This document shows, piece by piece, positions 17,495 through 27,301 of a stretch of 64,000 bases of DNA. Position numbers and translations under genes: made by a program. The notes beneath the pieces were generated by a model. That model saw nothing but the letters and a program-made list of their open reading frames with translations, had not been told where the DNA came from and made no database searches. Within the stretch, counting starts at the first letter, position 1. Every line of letters begins with the position of its first letter. The DNA is from Prevotella sp. UBA1705 (GTDB taxonomy: Bacteria; Bacteroidota; Bacteroidia; Bacteroidales; Bacteroidaceae): contig DCJH01000017.1 of assembly GCA_002317385.1 (NCBI GenBank), positions 1 to 64,000 of the forward strand, written 5' to 3'.

Positions 17495-19930
17495 ATGAAA
17501 GTATTAAAGTTTGGCGGAACATCAGTAGGTTCCGTGAAGAGTATTCTTAGTTTAAAACGCATTGTTGAGAGTGAGGCGCGTCGCCAACCCATTGTTGTTG
17601 TCGTGAGTGCGCTTGGTGGAATCACCGACCAGTTGCTCTCTACATCCCAGTTAGCAGTCGAAGGCAACGAGAGTTGGAAGAAATCCTACGAGGAGATGGT
17701 AGACCGTCACCACAAGATGATAGACACCATCATCACCGATCCCAACGACCGTGAGCAGTTATTTAATACGGTAGATGCTCTCTTCGAGCAACTCCACTCC
17801 ATCTATTTCGGCGTGTTTCTCATCCACGACCTGAGCAAGAAGACGCAGGACGCCATTGTGAGCTACGGCGAACGACTGAGTTCCAACATTGTGTCGGTGC
17901 TCATCCGCGGCTCCAAGTGGTTCGACTCACGCCAGTTTATCAAAACGGAGTCGACCAACGGGAAGAATACTCTCGACAGCGAGCTCACCAACAAACTGGT
18001 GAAAGATGCGTTCAGCGACCTGCCACGCGTGTCGCTCGTGCCCGGATTCATCTCAACCGACCGCGATACTGAGGAAATCACCAACCTCGGACGGGGAGGC
18101 TCCGACTACACCGCGGCCATCATTGCTGCCGCGCTCAATGCCGACTCCTTGGAAATATGGACCGACGTCGACGGCTTCATGACGGCCGACCCGAAGGTCA
18201 TCCGCTCCGCCTATACCATCGACGAGCTGAGCTATGTGGAGGCCATGGAGCTGAGCAACTTCGGCGCAAAGGTCATTTATCCGCCTACCATCTACCCTGT
18301 CTGCATCAAGAATATCCCCATCCGCGTCAAGAACACCTTCAACCCCGACGGTCCAGGCACCATCATCAAGAACAAGGTGGAGAACGACCGCAAGGCCATC
18401 AAGGGTATATCGAGCATCAAGGGCACCACGCTGATCACCGTTTCAGGTCTCTCCATGGTAGGTGTCATCGGCGTGAACCGCCGCATCTTCACCGCCCTGG
18501 CCAACCATGGCATCAGCGTCTTCCTCGTTTCACAGGCCTCTTCGGAGAATTCCACATCTATCGGCGTGCGCGATGAGGATGCCTCAAAGGCTGTCGACGT
18601 GCTCAACCACGAGTTTGGGGCTGAGATAGAAGACGGAGCTATGTTCCCGATGCATGCTGAGAGCAACCTCGCCACCATTGCCATCGTTGGCGAAAACATG
18701 AAGCACACGCCGGGTATAGCCGGAAAACTCTTCGGCACACTGGGCCGAAGCGGTATCTCGGTCATCGCCTGTGCCCAGGGTGCCTCGGAGACCAACATCT
18801 CGTTTGTCATCGATTCGCAGTACTTGCGCAAGTCGCTCAACGTGCTCCACGACTCGTTCTTCCTCTCGGAGTATAATGTTCTCAACCTCTTCATCTGCGG
18901 TATAGGCACCGTGGGCGGCAAACTCATTGAGCAGATACGCTCCCAATATGAAGAGCTGAAGGAGCATTCCCAGCTCAAACTCAACGTGGTGGGCATAGCC
19001 AGTTCCAAGAATGCCATCTTCTCGCGCGACGGAGTGGACCTCGACAACTACCGCGATCTGCTCAAATCATCGGAGGCGAGCACGCCCGAGAAGCTGCGCG
19101 ACAGAATCCTGGAGATGAATATCTTCAACTCGGTGTTTGTCGATTGCACAGCCTCCAAGGATATTGCGGCACTCTATCAGTCGCTGCTCAGCCATAATAT
19201 CAGTGTGGTGGCTGCCAACAAGATTGCCGCCAGCTCCAAATACGACAACTATGCGCGACTCAAAGACACGGCTCTCCGTCGCGGCGTGAAATTCCTCTTC
19301 GAGACCAATGTAGGCGCCGGACTCCCCATCATCGGCACCATCAACGACCTGCGCAACTCCGGCGACCGCATCCTCAAGATTGAGGCTGTGCTGAGCGGCA
19401 CGCTCAACTTTATCTTCAACGAGATTGCAGCCGACGTGCCCTTCTCCGAGACGGTGCGCCGAGCCAAGCAGCAAGGCTACTCTGAACCCGACCCACGCAT
19501 CGACCTGAGCGGCATCGACGTCATCCGAAAACTGGTGATTCTGACCCGCGAGGCAGGCTACAAGGTGGAGCAAGACGACGTGGAGAAATCTCTCTTCGTG
19601 CCCGACGAGTATTTCCAGGGCACCGTAGACGACTTTTGGAACCGACTGCCTGAGCTCGATGCCGACTTTGAGAATAGGCGCAAACAACTGGAAGCCGAGG
19701 GCAAGCGATGGCGCTTCGTGGCTACGATGGACGGCGGAAAGACCAATGTAGCCCTGCGCGCGGTGGACAGCAACCATCCGTTCTACAACCTCGAGGGCAG
19801 CAACAACATCATCCTCCTCACCACTGAGCGCTACAAGGAATATCCCATGCAGATCAAAGGCTACGGTGCAGGAGCCAGCGTGACGGCTGCCGGCGTGTTT
19901 GCCAACATCATGAGTATTGCCAATATCTAA
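17495..19930 (+). CDS. thrA: bifunctional aspartate kinase / homoserine dehydrogenase
   Basis: 811 residues, the size of ThrA. The aspartate kinase domain opens with KFGGTSV (residues 3-9) and includes GRGGSDYTAAIIAAALNA. Two ACT-type regulatory segments follow (about 310-460). Homoserine dehydrogenase begins near 465 with LFICGIGTVGGKL, then AANKIAAS, LSGTLNFIFNEI and GYSEPDPRIDLSGIDVIRKL. It phosphorylates aspartate and reduces aspartate semialdehyde to homoserine, the branch leading to threonine; the ACT domains suggest feedback control. It is first in thrA-(homoserine kinase candidate)-thrC, 48 bp before the next gene. Confidence 0.96.
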   Translation: MKVLKFGGTSVGSVKSILSLKRIVESEARRQPIVVVVSALGGITDQLLSTSQLAVEGNESWKKSYEEMVDRHHKMIDTIITDPNDREQLFNTVDALFEQLHSIYFGVFLIHDLSKKTQDAIVSYGERLSSNIVSVLIRGSKWFDSRQFIKTESTNGKNTLDSELTNKLVKDAFSDLPRVSLVPGFISTDRDTEEITNLGRGGSDYTAAIIAAALNADSLEIWTDVDGFMTADPKVIRSAYTIDELSYVEAMELSNFGAKVIYPPTIYPVCIKNIPIRVKNTFNPDGPGTIIKNKVENDRKAIKGISSIKGTTLITVSGLSMVGVIGVNRRIFTALANHGISVFLVSQASSENSTSIGVRDEDASKAVDVLNHEFGAEIEDGAMFPMHAESNLATIAIVGENMKHTPGIAGKLFGTLGRSGISVIACAQGASETNISFVIDSQYLRKSLNVLHDSFFLSEYNVLNLFICGIGTVGGKLIEQIRSQYEELKEHSQLKLNVVGIASSKNAIFSRDGVDLDNYRDLLKSSEASTPEKLRDRILEMNIFNSVFVDCTASKDIAALYQSLLSHNISVVAANKIAASSKYDNYARLKDTALRRGVKFLFETNVGAGLPIIGTINDLRNSGDRILKIEAVLSGTLNFIFNEIAADVPFSETVRRAKQQGYSEPDPRIDLSGIDVIRKLVILTREAGYKVEQDDVEKSLFVPDEYFQGTVDDFWNRLPELDADFENRRKQLEAEGKRWRFVATMDGGKTNVALRAVDSNHPFYNLEGSNNIILLTTERYKEYPMQIKGYGAGASVTAAGVFANIMSIANI

Positions 19931-19978
19931 CGAAATCTCATCCACTCCCTCCCCGAGAGGGACTAAAACGACAATGAT

Positions 19979-21256
19979 ATGAAACACATTATTATATTAG
20001 GCGATGGCATGGCCGACCATGCTGTGGAGAGATTGAACGGTAAGACGCTGCTGCAATATGCCGATACCCCCTATATGGACCTGCTGGCACGCAAGGGCCG
20101 CACGGGCAGACTCATGACCATCCCCGAGGGATTTCACCCGGGCTCTGAGGTGGCCAACACCTCGATTCTGGGCTACGACCTCAACAAGGTGTATGAAGGT
20201 CGAGGTCCGCTGGAGGCCGCAAGTATCGGCTACGATATGCTGCCCGGCGACCTGGCCCTACGTTGCAACATTATCACTCTGCAGGATAGCAACATCCTGA
20301 CCCACAACGGCGGCAACCTCGCCACCGAGAACGGCGACATGCTTATCAAGTATCTCGACGAGCATCTGGGCAACGAGCGGGTGAGATTCATCACGGGCAT
20401 ACAATACCGCCACCTCTTGGTGATCAACGGGGCAAGCAAACACGTGGAGTGTGCCCCACCCCACGACCATCCCAATGAGCCTTGGCAACCGCTCTTGGTG
20501 AAGAGTGAACCAGACTGGGAAGACCGGCGCGAACCCGTGATAGGCATCGACGGGCAGCCCACCGGTGAGCAACGCATGACCGGACAGGAGACTGCCGACC
20601 TGCTCAATGACCTCATCCTAAAGTCGCAGGAGCTGTTGGCGGCCCATCCGTTCAACCAGCAGAAGGTGGCCCAAGGCGAGCGTCCAGCCAACAGCATATG
20701 GCCCTGGGGCGGAGGCTACCGTCCCAACATGCAGACGCTGATGCAACTCTATCCGCAGGTGAAGACCGGCTCGGTCATCTCTGCCGTAGACCTCATACGC
20801 GGCATTGGCCGATATGCCGGGCTCGACATCATCAAAGTGCCCGGCGCCACGGGTCTGGCCAACACTAACTACGAGGGTAAGGCACAGGCTGCCATCGAGG
20901 CGCTGCGAGAGCAAGACTTCGTATATCTCCATCTGGAGGCCAGTGACGAGGCCGGCCACGACGGCGACCTGGACCTGAAACTCCGCACCATCGAATATCT
21001 GGACCATCGCATCGTGGAACCTATATATAATGAGGTGAAGCAGTGGGACGAGCCGGTGTGCATTGCCATCCTGCCCGACCACCCCACGCCCGTGGAGGTT
21101 CGCACCCACGTGAGCGAGCCGGTGCCATTCATCTTCTGGTATCCCGGCATCGAACCCGACGAGGTGCAACAATACGATGAGGTGTCGTGCGTGACCGGCG
21201 CATACGGTCTGCTCCACCTCAATGAGTTCATGGAATCACTGATGAAAATAGATTAG
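19979..21256 (+). CDS. ApgM-type phosphoglycerate mutase-like protein, probable homoserine kinase
   Basis: 425 residues of the alkaline-phosphatase superfamily, archaeal-type cofactor-independent phosphoglycerate mutase branch. Metal and catalytic motifs are present: ILGDGMAD near the N-terminus, HPGSEVANTSILGYD, EASDEAGHDGD and ILPDHPTPVEVRTHV. By sequence alone it would be called phosphoglycerate mutase. It sits between thrA and thrC, 2 bp before thrC, where homoserine kinase is expected, and no GHMP-type thrB is in the window. Members of this family are found in threonine operons of several phyla, so I favour homoserine phosphorylation. The reaction is an inference from position. Confidence 0.85.
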   Translation: MKHIIILGDGMADHAVERLNGKTLLQYADTPYMDLLARKGRTGRLMTIPEGFHPGSEVANTSILGYDLNKVYEGRGPLEAASIGYDMLPGDLALRCNIITLQDSNILTHNGGNLATENGDMLIKYLDEHLGNERVRFITGIQYRHLLVINGASKHVECAPPHDHPNEPWQPLLVKSEPDWEDRREPVIGIDGQPTGEQRMTGQETADLLNDLILKSQELLAAHPFNQQKVAQGERPANSIWPWGGGYRPNMQTLMQLYPQVKTGSVISAVDLIRGIGRYAGLDIIKVPGATGLANTNYEGKAQAAIEALREQDFVYLHLEASDEAGHDGDLDLKLRTIEYLDHRIVEPIYNEVKQWDEPVCIAILPDHPTPVEVRTHVSEPVPFIFWYPGIEPDEVQQYDEVSCVTGAYGLLHLNEFMESLMKID

Positions 21257-21258
21257 AC

Positions 21259-22587
21259 ATGAGATATTATTCCACCAACCATCAAGCCGACGACGCCACG
21301 CTGCGCGAAGCCGTAGAGCGCGGACTGGCTCCCGACCGCGGGCTGTATATGCCCCAAGAGACCAAGCAACTGCCCGCCAGCTTCTTCGAACATATCGACG
21401 AACTCTCGTTTCAGGAGATAGCCTTCGAGGTGGCCAAGGCATTCTTTGGCGACGACGTAGACGAGGCCTCGCTGAAGCACATCGTCTACGACACACTGGC
21501 CTTCGAGACACCGGTTGTGCCTGTGACCGACAACATCTACAGTCTCGAACTCTTCCACGGTCCCACGCTGGCATTCAAGGATGTGGGCGCCCGCTTCATG
21601 GCCCGCCTGCTGCAATATTTCATCAAGAAAGACGGACTGGACAATGAGCAGGTCAACGTGCTGGTGGCCACATCGGGCGACACCGGGTCGGCCGTGGCCA
21701 ACGGATTCCTCGGCGTAGACGGCATCCACGTATACGTGCTCTACCCCAAGGGCAAGGTGAGCCGCATACAGGAAAGCCAGTTCACCACCCTCGGTCGCAA
21801 CATCACGGCCCTGGAAGTGGACGGCGTGTTCGACGACTGTCAGGCCCTGGTGAAGAACGCCTTCATGGACAGCGAGCTCAATGCCCATATGACGCTTACC
21901 TCGGCCAACTCTATCAATGTGGCCCGCTTCCTGCCGCAAGCATTCTATTACTTCAACGCCTATGCCCAGTTGAAGCGCGACGGCAAGCTCAGCTACGACG
22001 CGGAGGGCAAGAGCAACATGGTGGTGTGTGTGCCGAGCGGCAATTTCGGCAATATCACGGCCGGACTCTTTGCCGCGCGTATGGGGCTGCCCGTGAAGCA
22101 TTTCATCGCAGCCAACAATGCCAACGACATCTTCTACAACTATCTGCAGACAGGCGAGTACCACCCGATGCCCAGCAAGCAGACGCTCGCCAACGCCATG
22201 GACGTGGGCGATCCGAGCAATTTTGCGCGCATCCTCGCCCTCTACGACAGCAACTGGGAGGCCATCAGGGCCGACATCAGCGGCGCCACCTACCCCGACC
22301 CTCGCATCCGCGAGACCATGAAGGCGTGCCACGAGTCCACTGGCTATGTGCTCGATCCGCATGGTGCCTGCGGCTATCAGGCCCTGAAGGAGCAGCTCTC
22401 GGCCGATGAGGTAGGTGTATTCTTGGAGACTGCCCACCCTGCCAAGTTCAAGGAAAAGGTAGACGTCATCCTCGGTACCGACATCGACATTCCGCAGCGC
22501 CTACAGGATTTCATGCGGGGCACGAAGCAGAGCATCGAACTGCCCAACGATTTCCAGACTTTCAAGAGCTTCCTGATGAAGCAATAG
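21259..22587 (+). CDS. thrC: threonine synthase
   Basis: 442 residues. The N-terminus MRYYSTNHQADDATLREAV is the usual ThrC start. The PLP lysine lies in GPTLAFKDVGARF (about residue 110) and phosphate-binding SGNFGNITAGL appears near 260. The enzyme converts O-phosphohomoserine to threonine with PLP. The gene begins 2 bp after the preceding stop, indicating translational coupling. It ends the threonine operon; a 13-bp inverted repeat and the palindromic repeat region lie downstream. Confidence 0.96.
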   Translation: MRYYSTNHQADDATLREAVERGLAPDRGLYMPQETKQLPASFFEHIDELSFQEIAFEVAKAFFGDDVDEASLKHIVYDTLAFETPVVPVTDNIYSLELFHGPTLAFKDVGARFMARLLQYFIKKDGLDNEQVNVLVATSGDTGSAVANGFLGVDGIHVYVLYPKGKVSRIQESQFTTLGRNITALEVDGVFDDCQALVKNAFMDSELNAHMTLTSANSINVARFLPQAFYYFNAYAQLKRDGKLSYDAEGKSNMVVCVPSGNFGNITAGLFAARMGLPVKHFIAANNANDIFYNYLQTGEYHPMPSKQTLANAMDVGDPSNFARILALYDSNWEAIRADISGATYPDPRIRETMKACHESTGYVLDPHGACGYQALKEQLSADEVGVFLETAHPAKFKEKVDVILGTDIDIPQRLQDFMRGTKQSIELPNDFQTFKSFLMKQ

Positions 22588-22787
22588 CCCATCAGAATGG
22601 TGGATTTTTATCCTCCCATTTCGTTACTTTTCCATCATGCCATCCTCGCTGAAAACTGCTTTCGGAGGGGATGGTATGATGCTTATTGGAGGTAGATAAC
22701 CTAATATGGAAAAACTATCAAAATGTAAAGCCACCATCGATGAGTACTACCCTTTCCGAACACTCTATCCTATCCTTTTGAAAGAAG

Positions 22788-22861
22788 GTACTCCTCGTTT
22801 CGCGAAAAAGTACTAATCGCAAGACAAAAAGGTACTAATCGCCCGACGATTAGGTACTAAT
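22788..22861. repeat. GTACTAATCG palindromic repeat cluster, locus A
   Basis: Two direct copies of GTACTAATCGC spaced 22 nt (22810-22820 and 22832-22842), each preceded by an A-rich tract (GCGAAAA, CAAAAAG), then an inverted copy CGATTAGGTAC at 22847-22857. The second and third copies can pair into a hairpin. The same units recur at 44669-44740 and 55748-55822. Confidence 0.75.
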
Positions 22862-23030
22862 TTCAAAGACATCTTAACCCAATTTGAAAACCATTAATAA
22901 TCAAAGACTTACAAATCCACAAGAACTAAAATTCTCAAAACGACCGATTCTGGGCAAAAACTTGAAGAAATATTTCTATCGAAGAGAACATTTTTTTTCA
23001 TAAAACATTCACGATATCAAAAAAATTACG

Positions 23031-23038
23031 TAAGTTTG
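23031..23038 (+). promoter_or_regulatory. putative gcv operon promoter, -7 box
   Basis: TAAGTTTG, exact to TAnnTTTG, 43 nt before the gcvT ATG. The -33 position has only TTC. Confidence 0.5.
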
Positions 23039-23081
23039 CAACTATAATAACCGAGTCAACTTAACATTACTACATCAGTCT

Positions 23082-24167
23082 ATGAATAAACGTACTTGTC
23101 TTTATGAGCGTCACGTCCAGTTGGGCGCACTCATGCAGCCATTTGGGGGCTTCGACATGCCCATTCAGTACACTTCTATTATCGATGAACACAATGCCGT
23201 GAGACAGCATTGCGGCGTGTTCGACGTGTCCCACATGGGAGAGGTTGTCATCACCGGTGAGGATGCCGAGCGCTATGTGAACCACATTTTCACTAACGAT
23301 GTGACCAACGCTCCGCTGCATCAAATCTACTATGGCATGATGCTCTATCCCGACGGAGGCACCGTGGACGACCTGCTGGTCTACAAGATGGGCGAACAGG
23401 AGTTCTTTATCGTAATCAATGCGGCCAATATAGACAAGGACGTGGCATGGATGACCGAACAGGCTGAGGGCTTCAACGTGAAGGTGGACAACCGTTCTGA
23501 ATATTATGCCCAGCTGGCTGTTCAGGGCCCCGAGGCCGAACAGGTGATGGAAGAGGTGCTCGCCTTGGCCTGCAAAGACCTGGTGTTCTACACCGCCAAG
23601 ACCATTAACACCAACGGAGAACAAGTCATCGTGAGCCGTACAGGCTATACCGGCGAGGACGGCTTCGAGATATACGGTTCACAGGAATTCATCAAGGCTC
23701 AGTGGGACAAGCTCATGGAGAGCGGCCGCGCTAAGCCCTGTGGATTGGGTTGCCGCGATACCCTGCGCTTTGAGGTGGGTCTTCCCCTCTACGGCGACGA
23801 GTTGTCTAAAGACATCTCACCGGTGATGGCCGGACTGGGAATGTTCTGCAAGCTCGACAAACCCGAGTTTATCGGCAAGGAAGCCCTCGCGAAGCAGAAG
23901 GCTGAGGGTGTGGCCCGCAAGTTGCGCGGCATCGAAATCGAAGACCGTGCCGTGCCCCGTCATGGCTACAAGGTATTCAAGGACGGCAAGGAAGTGGGCG
24001 AAGTGACCACAGGATACCGTCTCATCTCAGTAGAGAAGAGTTGCTGCGTGGCTCTGGTAGACTCCTCCATCCAGCTTGGCGACAAGGTGGAAGTGCAGAT
24101 TAGAAAGAAGACTTTCCCCGGCACTATCGTCAAAAAGAAGTTCTACGAGAAACATTACAAGAAATAA
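23082..24167 (+). CDS. gcvT: glycine cleavage system T protein (aminomethyltransferase)
   Basis: 361 residues, normal for GcvT. The folate-binding domain includes GVFDVSHMGEVVITG near residue 45, and GLGCRDTLRFEVGLPLYG near 220 is the conserved family block. A C-terminal beta-barrel domain follows (about 285-361). It transfers the methylene group from aminomethylated GcvH to tetrahydrofolate and releases ammonia. It is first in a five-gene operon coding for the whole complex, 23 bp before gcvH. Confidence 0.96.
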   Translation: MNKRTCLYERHVQLGALMQPFGGFDMPIQYTSIIDEHNAVRQHCGVFDVSHMGEVVITGEDAERYVNHIFTNDVTNAPLHQIYYGMMLYPDGGTVDDLLVYKMGEQEFFIVINAANIDKDVAWMTEQAEGFNVKVDNRSEYYAQLAVQGPEAEQVMEEVLALACKDLVFYTAKTINTNGEQVIVSRTGYTGEDGFEIYGSQEFIKAQWDKLMESGRAKPCGLGCRDTLRFEVGLPLYGDELSKDISPVMAGLGMFCKLDKPEFIGKEALAKQKAEGVARKLRGIEIEDRAVPRHGYKVFKDGKEVGEVTTGYRLISVEKSCCVALVDSSIQLGDKVEVQIRKKTFPGTIVKKKFYEKHYKK

Positions 24168-24190
24168 TTCATAACTAAAAATTTAATATT

Positions 24191-24550
24191 ATGACCTACT
24201 TTAGTGAGTCCCACGAGTATGTTCGTGTTGAAGGTGAGTTTGGTTACATCGGCATTACAGACTATGCCCAGAAAGAGTTGGGCAACATTGTCTATGTGGA
24301 TATGCCCAGCGTAGACGATGAGATTGAGGCCGGCGACGACTTCGGAGCCGTGGAAAGCGTAAAGGCTGCCAGCGACCTCACATCGCCTGTAAGCGGTACG
24401 GTGGTCGAGGTGAACGACGCCTTGGAAGACCATCCCGAGCTCATCAACCAAGATGCCAATGCCAACTGGATTGTGAAACTGAAACTCTCAGACCCCTCCG
24501 AGTTAGAGGCATTGATGAGCGAAGAAGCTTATTTGGAATCCGTTAAATAA
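24191..24550 (+). CDS. gcvH: glycine cleavage system H protein (lipoyl carrier)
   Basis: 119 residues, slightly shorter than the usual 125-130. The lipoylated lysine is K58 in ESVKAASD, followed by the SPVSGTVVEVND hinge. The lipoyl arm carries the aminomethyl group between the P, T and L proteins. Position between gcvT and gcvPA supports the call. Confidence 0.96.
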   Translation: MTYFSESHEYVRVEGEFGYIGITDYAQKELGNIVYVDMPSVDDEIEAGDDFGAVESVKAASDLTSPVSGTVVEVNDALEDHPELINQDANANWIVKLKLSDPSELEALMSEEAYLESVK

Positions 24551-24568
24551 CAGAACTTTAGACAACTT

Positions 24569-25885
24569 ATGTTTAAGTACTTCCCACACACTGCCGATGA
24601 TATCCGCCACATGCTGGATGTGATCGGCATGAAGTCTTTAGAGGAACTCTATGCAGACATTCCCGAGGACGTGCGCCTGAAGGGCGACTACGACATTCCC
24701 GATGCTCAGAGCGAGCTCGAAATACGTCGGCTCTTTGCCAAGCTGGGCGCTGAGAACAAACAGAAAATATGTTTCGCCGGAGCAGGTGCCTACGACCATT
24801 ATATCCCCTCGGCCGTGCCGCAGATCTGCAGCCGTTCAGAGTTTCTCACAAGTTATACTCCTTATCAGGCCGAAATATCGCAGGGTACACTCCACTACAT
24901 CTTCGAATATCAGACCATGATGGCTCGCCTCACCGGTATGGAGGTGTCCAACGCATCGATGTACGACGGTTCCACCGCCACCACAGAGGCCATGATGATG
25001 GCTGTGGCATCGGTGAGAAAGTCGAACAAGGTGTTGGTGTCTGAGACCCTCGACCCGAAGGTGCTCGACGTGATGAAGACCTACGCCCACTATCAGGGCG
25101 TGGAGATCCAGATGATTCCGCAAAGCAATGGTGCCACCGACTTCTCCAAACTGCCCGAGCTGCTGGCTCAGGGCGGCGTGGCAGGTGTCATGGTGCAGCA
25201 GCCCAACTACTACGGCATCGTGGAAGACTTCACCGGCGTAGCCGATATGTGTCATGGTCAGAAAGCCATGTTCATCATCAACGCCATCGCTTCCGACCTC
25301 GCCCTGCTCAAGTCGCCGGGCGAATGGGGTGCCGATGTGGCTGTGGGCGAGGCCCAGAGCCTCGGTCTGCCGATGGCTTGGGGCGGTCCCTATCTCGGCT
25401 ATATGTGCACCAAGGAGAAGCACATGCGCAAGATGCCGGGCCGCATCGTAGGTCAGACCCTCGACGAGAAGGGGCAGCGCGTCTATGCCCTCACGCTTCA
25501 GGCTCGCGAGCAGCACATCCGCCGTGAGAAGGCCACGTCGAACATCTGTTCAAACGAGAGCCTCCTCACCCTCTGGGTGACCATCTACATTTCGCTCATG
25601 GGCAAGCAGGGACTGCGCAATGTGTGCCAGACCGGATGCGACGGTGCACACTATCTCTTAGACGAACTGGTGAAGACCGGTCATTTCCAAGAGGCATTCC
25701 CCGGACGTGAGTTCCTCAACGAGTTCTGCGTGAAGTACGACGGCGATGTGGATGCTTTGCAGAAGAAGTGGCTCGACAACGGGTTCTTCGGCGGTATCAA
25801 GGTGGCCGACGACAAGATTTTGCTGGCTGTGACCGAACAGCGCAGTAAAGATGAGATTGACCAATTAGTGGCTTTGGCTAAATAA
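24569..25885 (+). CDS. gcvPA: glycine dehydrogenase (decarboxylating) subunit 1
   Basis: 438 residues, matching the N-terminal half of a split P protein. It starts FKYFPHTADDIRHMLDVIG and contains FAGAGAYDHYIPSAVPQI, SNASMYDGSTATTEAMMMA and ATSNICSNESLLTL, all typical of GcvPA. It lacks the PLP lysine, which is in GcvPB; the two form the active P protein. It lies 19 bp after gcvH and 16 bp before gcvPB. Confidence 0.96.
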   Translation: MFKYFPHTADDIRHMLDVIGMKSLEELYADIPEDVRLKGDYDIPDAQSELEIRRLFAKLGAENKQKICFAGAGAYDHYIPSAVPQICSRSEFLTSYTPYQAEISQGTLHYIFEYQTMMARLTGMEVSNASMYDGSTATTEAMMMAVASVRKSNKVLVSETLDPKVLDVMKTYAHYQGVEIQMIPQSNGATDFSKLPELLAQGGVAGVMVQQPNYYGIVEDFTGVADMCHGQKAMFIINAIASDLALLKSPGEWGADVAVGEAQSLGLPMAWGGPYLGYMCTKEKHMRKMPGRIVGQTLDEKGQRVYALTLQAREQHIRREKATSNICSNESLLTLWVTIYISLMGKQGLRNVCQTGCDGAHYLLDELVKTGHFQEAFPGREFLNEFCVKYDGDVDALQKKWLDNGFFGGIKVADDKILLAVTEQRSKDEIDQLVALAK

Positions 25886-25900
25886 GAAAGGAGAACGACT

Positions 25901-27301
25901 ATGAACAATCAATTGTATTCCAACCTCATATTTGAGCTAAGTCGCCCGGAACGCATAGGCAGCAGTCTGCCTAAGAATGAGTTTCCTCATCACGACATCC
26001 CTTCATCGGTGAGCAGAAGCCATGCGGCCGAACTGCCCGAATGCGATGAACTGACCGTGGTGCGCCACTATACCAACCACAGCGGCAACAACTTCGGTGT
26101 AGACAACGGATTCTATCCGCTGGGCTCCTGCACCATGAAGTACAACCCGAAGATCAACGACGAGATGGCTGCCAAGCCTGAGTTCCTGAACATCCACCCG
26201 CTGCAGCCCGAGGAGACCACCCAGGGCTCGCTCACGGTAACTACGATGCTCCGCAATATTCTGTCCAACCTCACCGGTATGGACGACTTCACGCTGAAGC
26301 CCTGCGCCGGTGCACATGGTGAGCTCACAGGTCTGATGATTATCCGCAGCTATCACGAGAGCCGTCAGGATACCAAGCGCACGAAGGTCATCGTGCCCGA
26401 CTCGGCCCACGGCACCAACCCCGCTTCGGCCGCAGTGTGTGGTCTTGAGGTGGTCGAGGTGAAGAGCATGGCCGACGGTACGGTAGACCTCGAAGACCTT
26501 GCAACCAAGCTCGACGATACCGTGGCAGCCATGATGATGACCAATCCCAACACGCTCGGACTCTTTGAGCACGACATCGTGAAGATTGTTGAGATGGTTC
26601 ACAAGTGCGGCGGCCTGATGTATTACGACGGAGCCAACCTCAATCCGCTGCTCGGCGTGTGCCGTCCGGGCGACATGGGCTTCGACGTGGTGCACGTAAA
26701 CCTGCACAAGACCTTCTCCACCCCGCACGGCGGCGGCGGTCCTGGCAGTGGTCCGGTGGGCGTGAGAGGTAATCTCGCTCAGTATTTCCCACACGTCAAT
26801 CCCTATCATGGCAACTTCCTCGTGGAGCTTCGCGCCCTGACCTATATCCTCACGCTGGGTCGTGAGAATATCAAGGAGGTGGGCCCGTTGGCCACACTGA
26901 ATGCTGCCTATATCAAGGAACAGCTGAAAGACGTGTATGAGCTGCCCATCACCGGACTGTCGAAACACGAGTTTGTGTTCAACGGTCTGGCCGACAAATC
27001 GACCGGTGTGACCACCATGGACGTAGCCAAGCGCCTGCTCGACTTCGGGTTCCATGCCCCGACCATCTATTTCCCGCTGCTCTTCCACGAGGCAATGATG
27101 ATTGAGCCCACCGAGAACGAGAGCGTGGAGACCATCGACAAGTTTATTGCCGTGATGCGCCAGATAGCTCAGGAGGCCATTGAGCAACCTGAGCTGGTGA
27201 AGAGTGCGCCCCACAACACACCTATCAAGCGTGTGGACGATGTGCTCGCAGCCCGTCAGCCGGTATTGATTCATCCCGAAAACCCAGCAGAGACGGTATG
27301 A
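25901..27301 (+). CDS. gcvPB: glycine dehydrogenase (decarboxylating) subunit 2
   Basis: 466 residues, the C-terminal half of the split P protein. The PLP-binding lysine is K270 in [17 protein letters not shown], and the substrate/cofactor segment [14 protein letters not shown] lies at about 166-179. With GcvPA it decarboxylates glycine and loads the aminomethyl group onto GcvH. Its TGA overlaps the ATG of lpd by 4 bp (27298-27301), implying coupled translation. Confidence 0.96.
   Translation: MNNQLYSNLIFELSRPERIGSSLPKNEFPHHDIPSSVSRSHAAELPECDELTVVRHYTNHSGNNFGVDNGFYPLGSCTMKYNPKINDEMAAKPEFLNIHPLQPEETTQGSLTVTTMLRNILSNLTGMDDFTLKPCAGAHGELTGLMIIRSYHESRQDTKRTKVIVPDSAHGTNPASAAVCGLEVVEVKSMADGTVDLEDLATKLDDTVAAMMMTNPNTLGLFEHDIVKIVEMVHKCGGLMYYDGANLNPLLGVCRPGDMGFDVVHVNLHKTFSTPHGGGGPGSGPVGVRGNLAQYFPHVNPYHGNFLVELRALTYILTLGRENIKEVGPLATLNAAYIKEQLKDVYELPITGLSKHEFVFNGLADKSTGVTTMDVAKRLLDFGFHAPTIYFPLLFHEAMMIEPTENESVETIDKFIAVMRQIAQEAIEQPELVKSAPHNTPIKRVDDVLAARQPVLIHPENPAETV

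Larger units (their letters stand above)
22588..23081. other. long intergenic region between thrC and gcvT
   Basis: 494 bp. It contains a 13-bp inverted repeat (22633-22645 with 22669-22681, one G-U pair, no T-tract), the GTACTAATCG repeat cluster (22788-22861) and the gcv promoter box. A 36-codon frame at 22706-22816 ends exactly in a repeat unit and is not convincing. I looked for a glycine riboswitch ahead of gcvT and did not recognise one. Confidence 0.6.

Noticed and set aside
21253..22437. 394-codon minus-strand frame opposite thrC
   Set aside because: Shadow of thrC, no protein features, no promoter.
22706..22816. 36-codon small gene (starts MEKLSKCK) between thrC and gcvT
   Set aside because: GGAGG lies about 13 nt upstream, but the frame ends inside a repeat unit, and no promoter or conserved feature supports it.
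22788..22861. CRISPR array at the GTACTAATCG repeats
   Set aside because: Units are about 11 nt with A-rich spacers of similar sequence, orientation changes within the cluster, and there are no cas genes.
22880..23081. glycine riboswitch ahead of gcvT
   Set aside because: I looked for the conserved tandem aptamer features and saw none; the leader after the -7 box is only about 40 nt.
24569..27301. gcvP broken into two genes by a frameshift
   Set aside because: Separate gcvPA and gcvPB genes with their own starts are the normal form in many bacteria, and both halves are full length.
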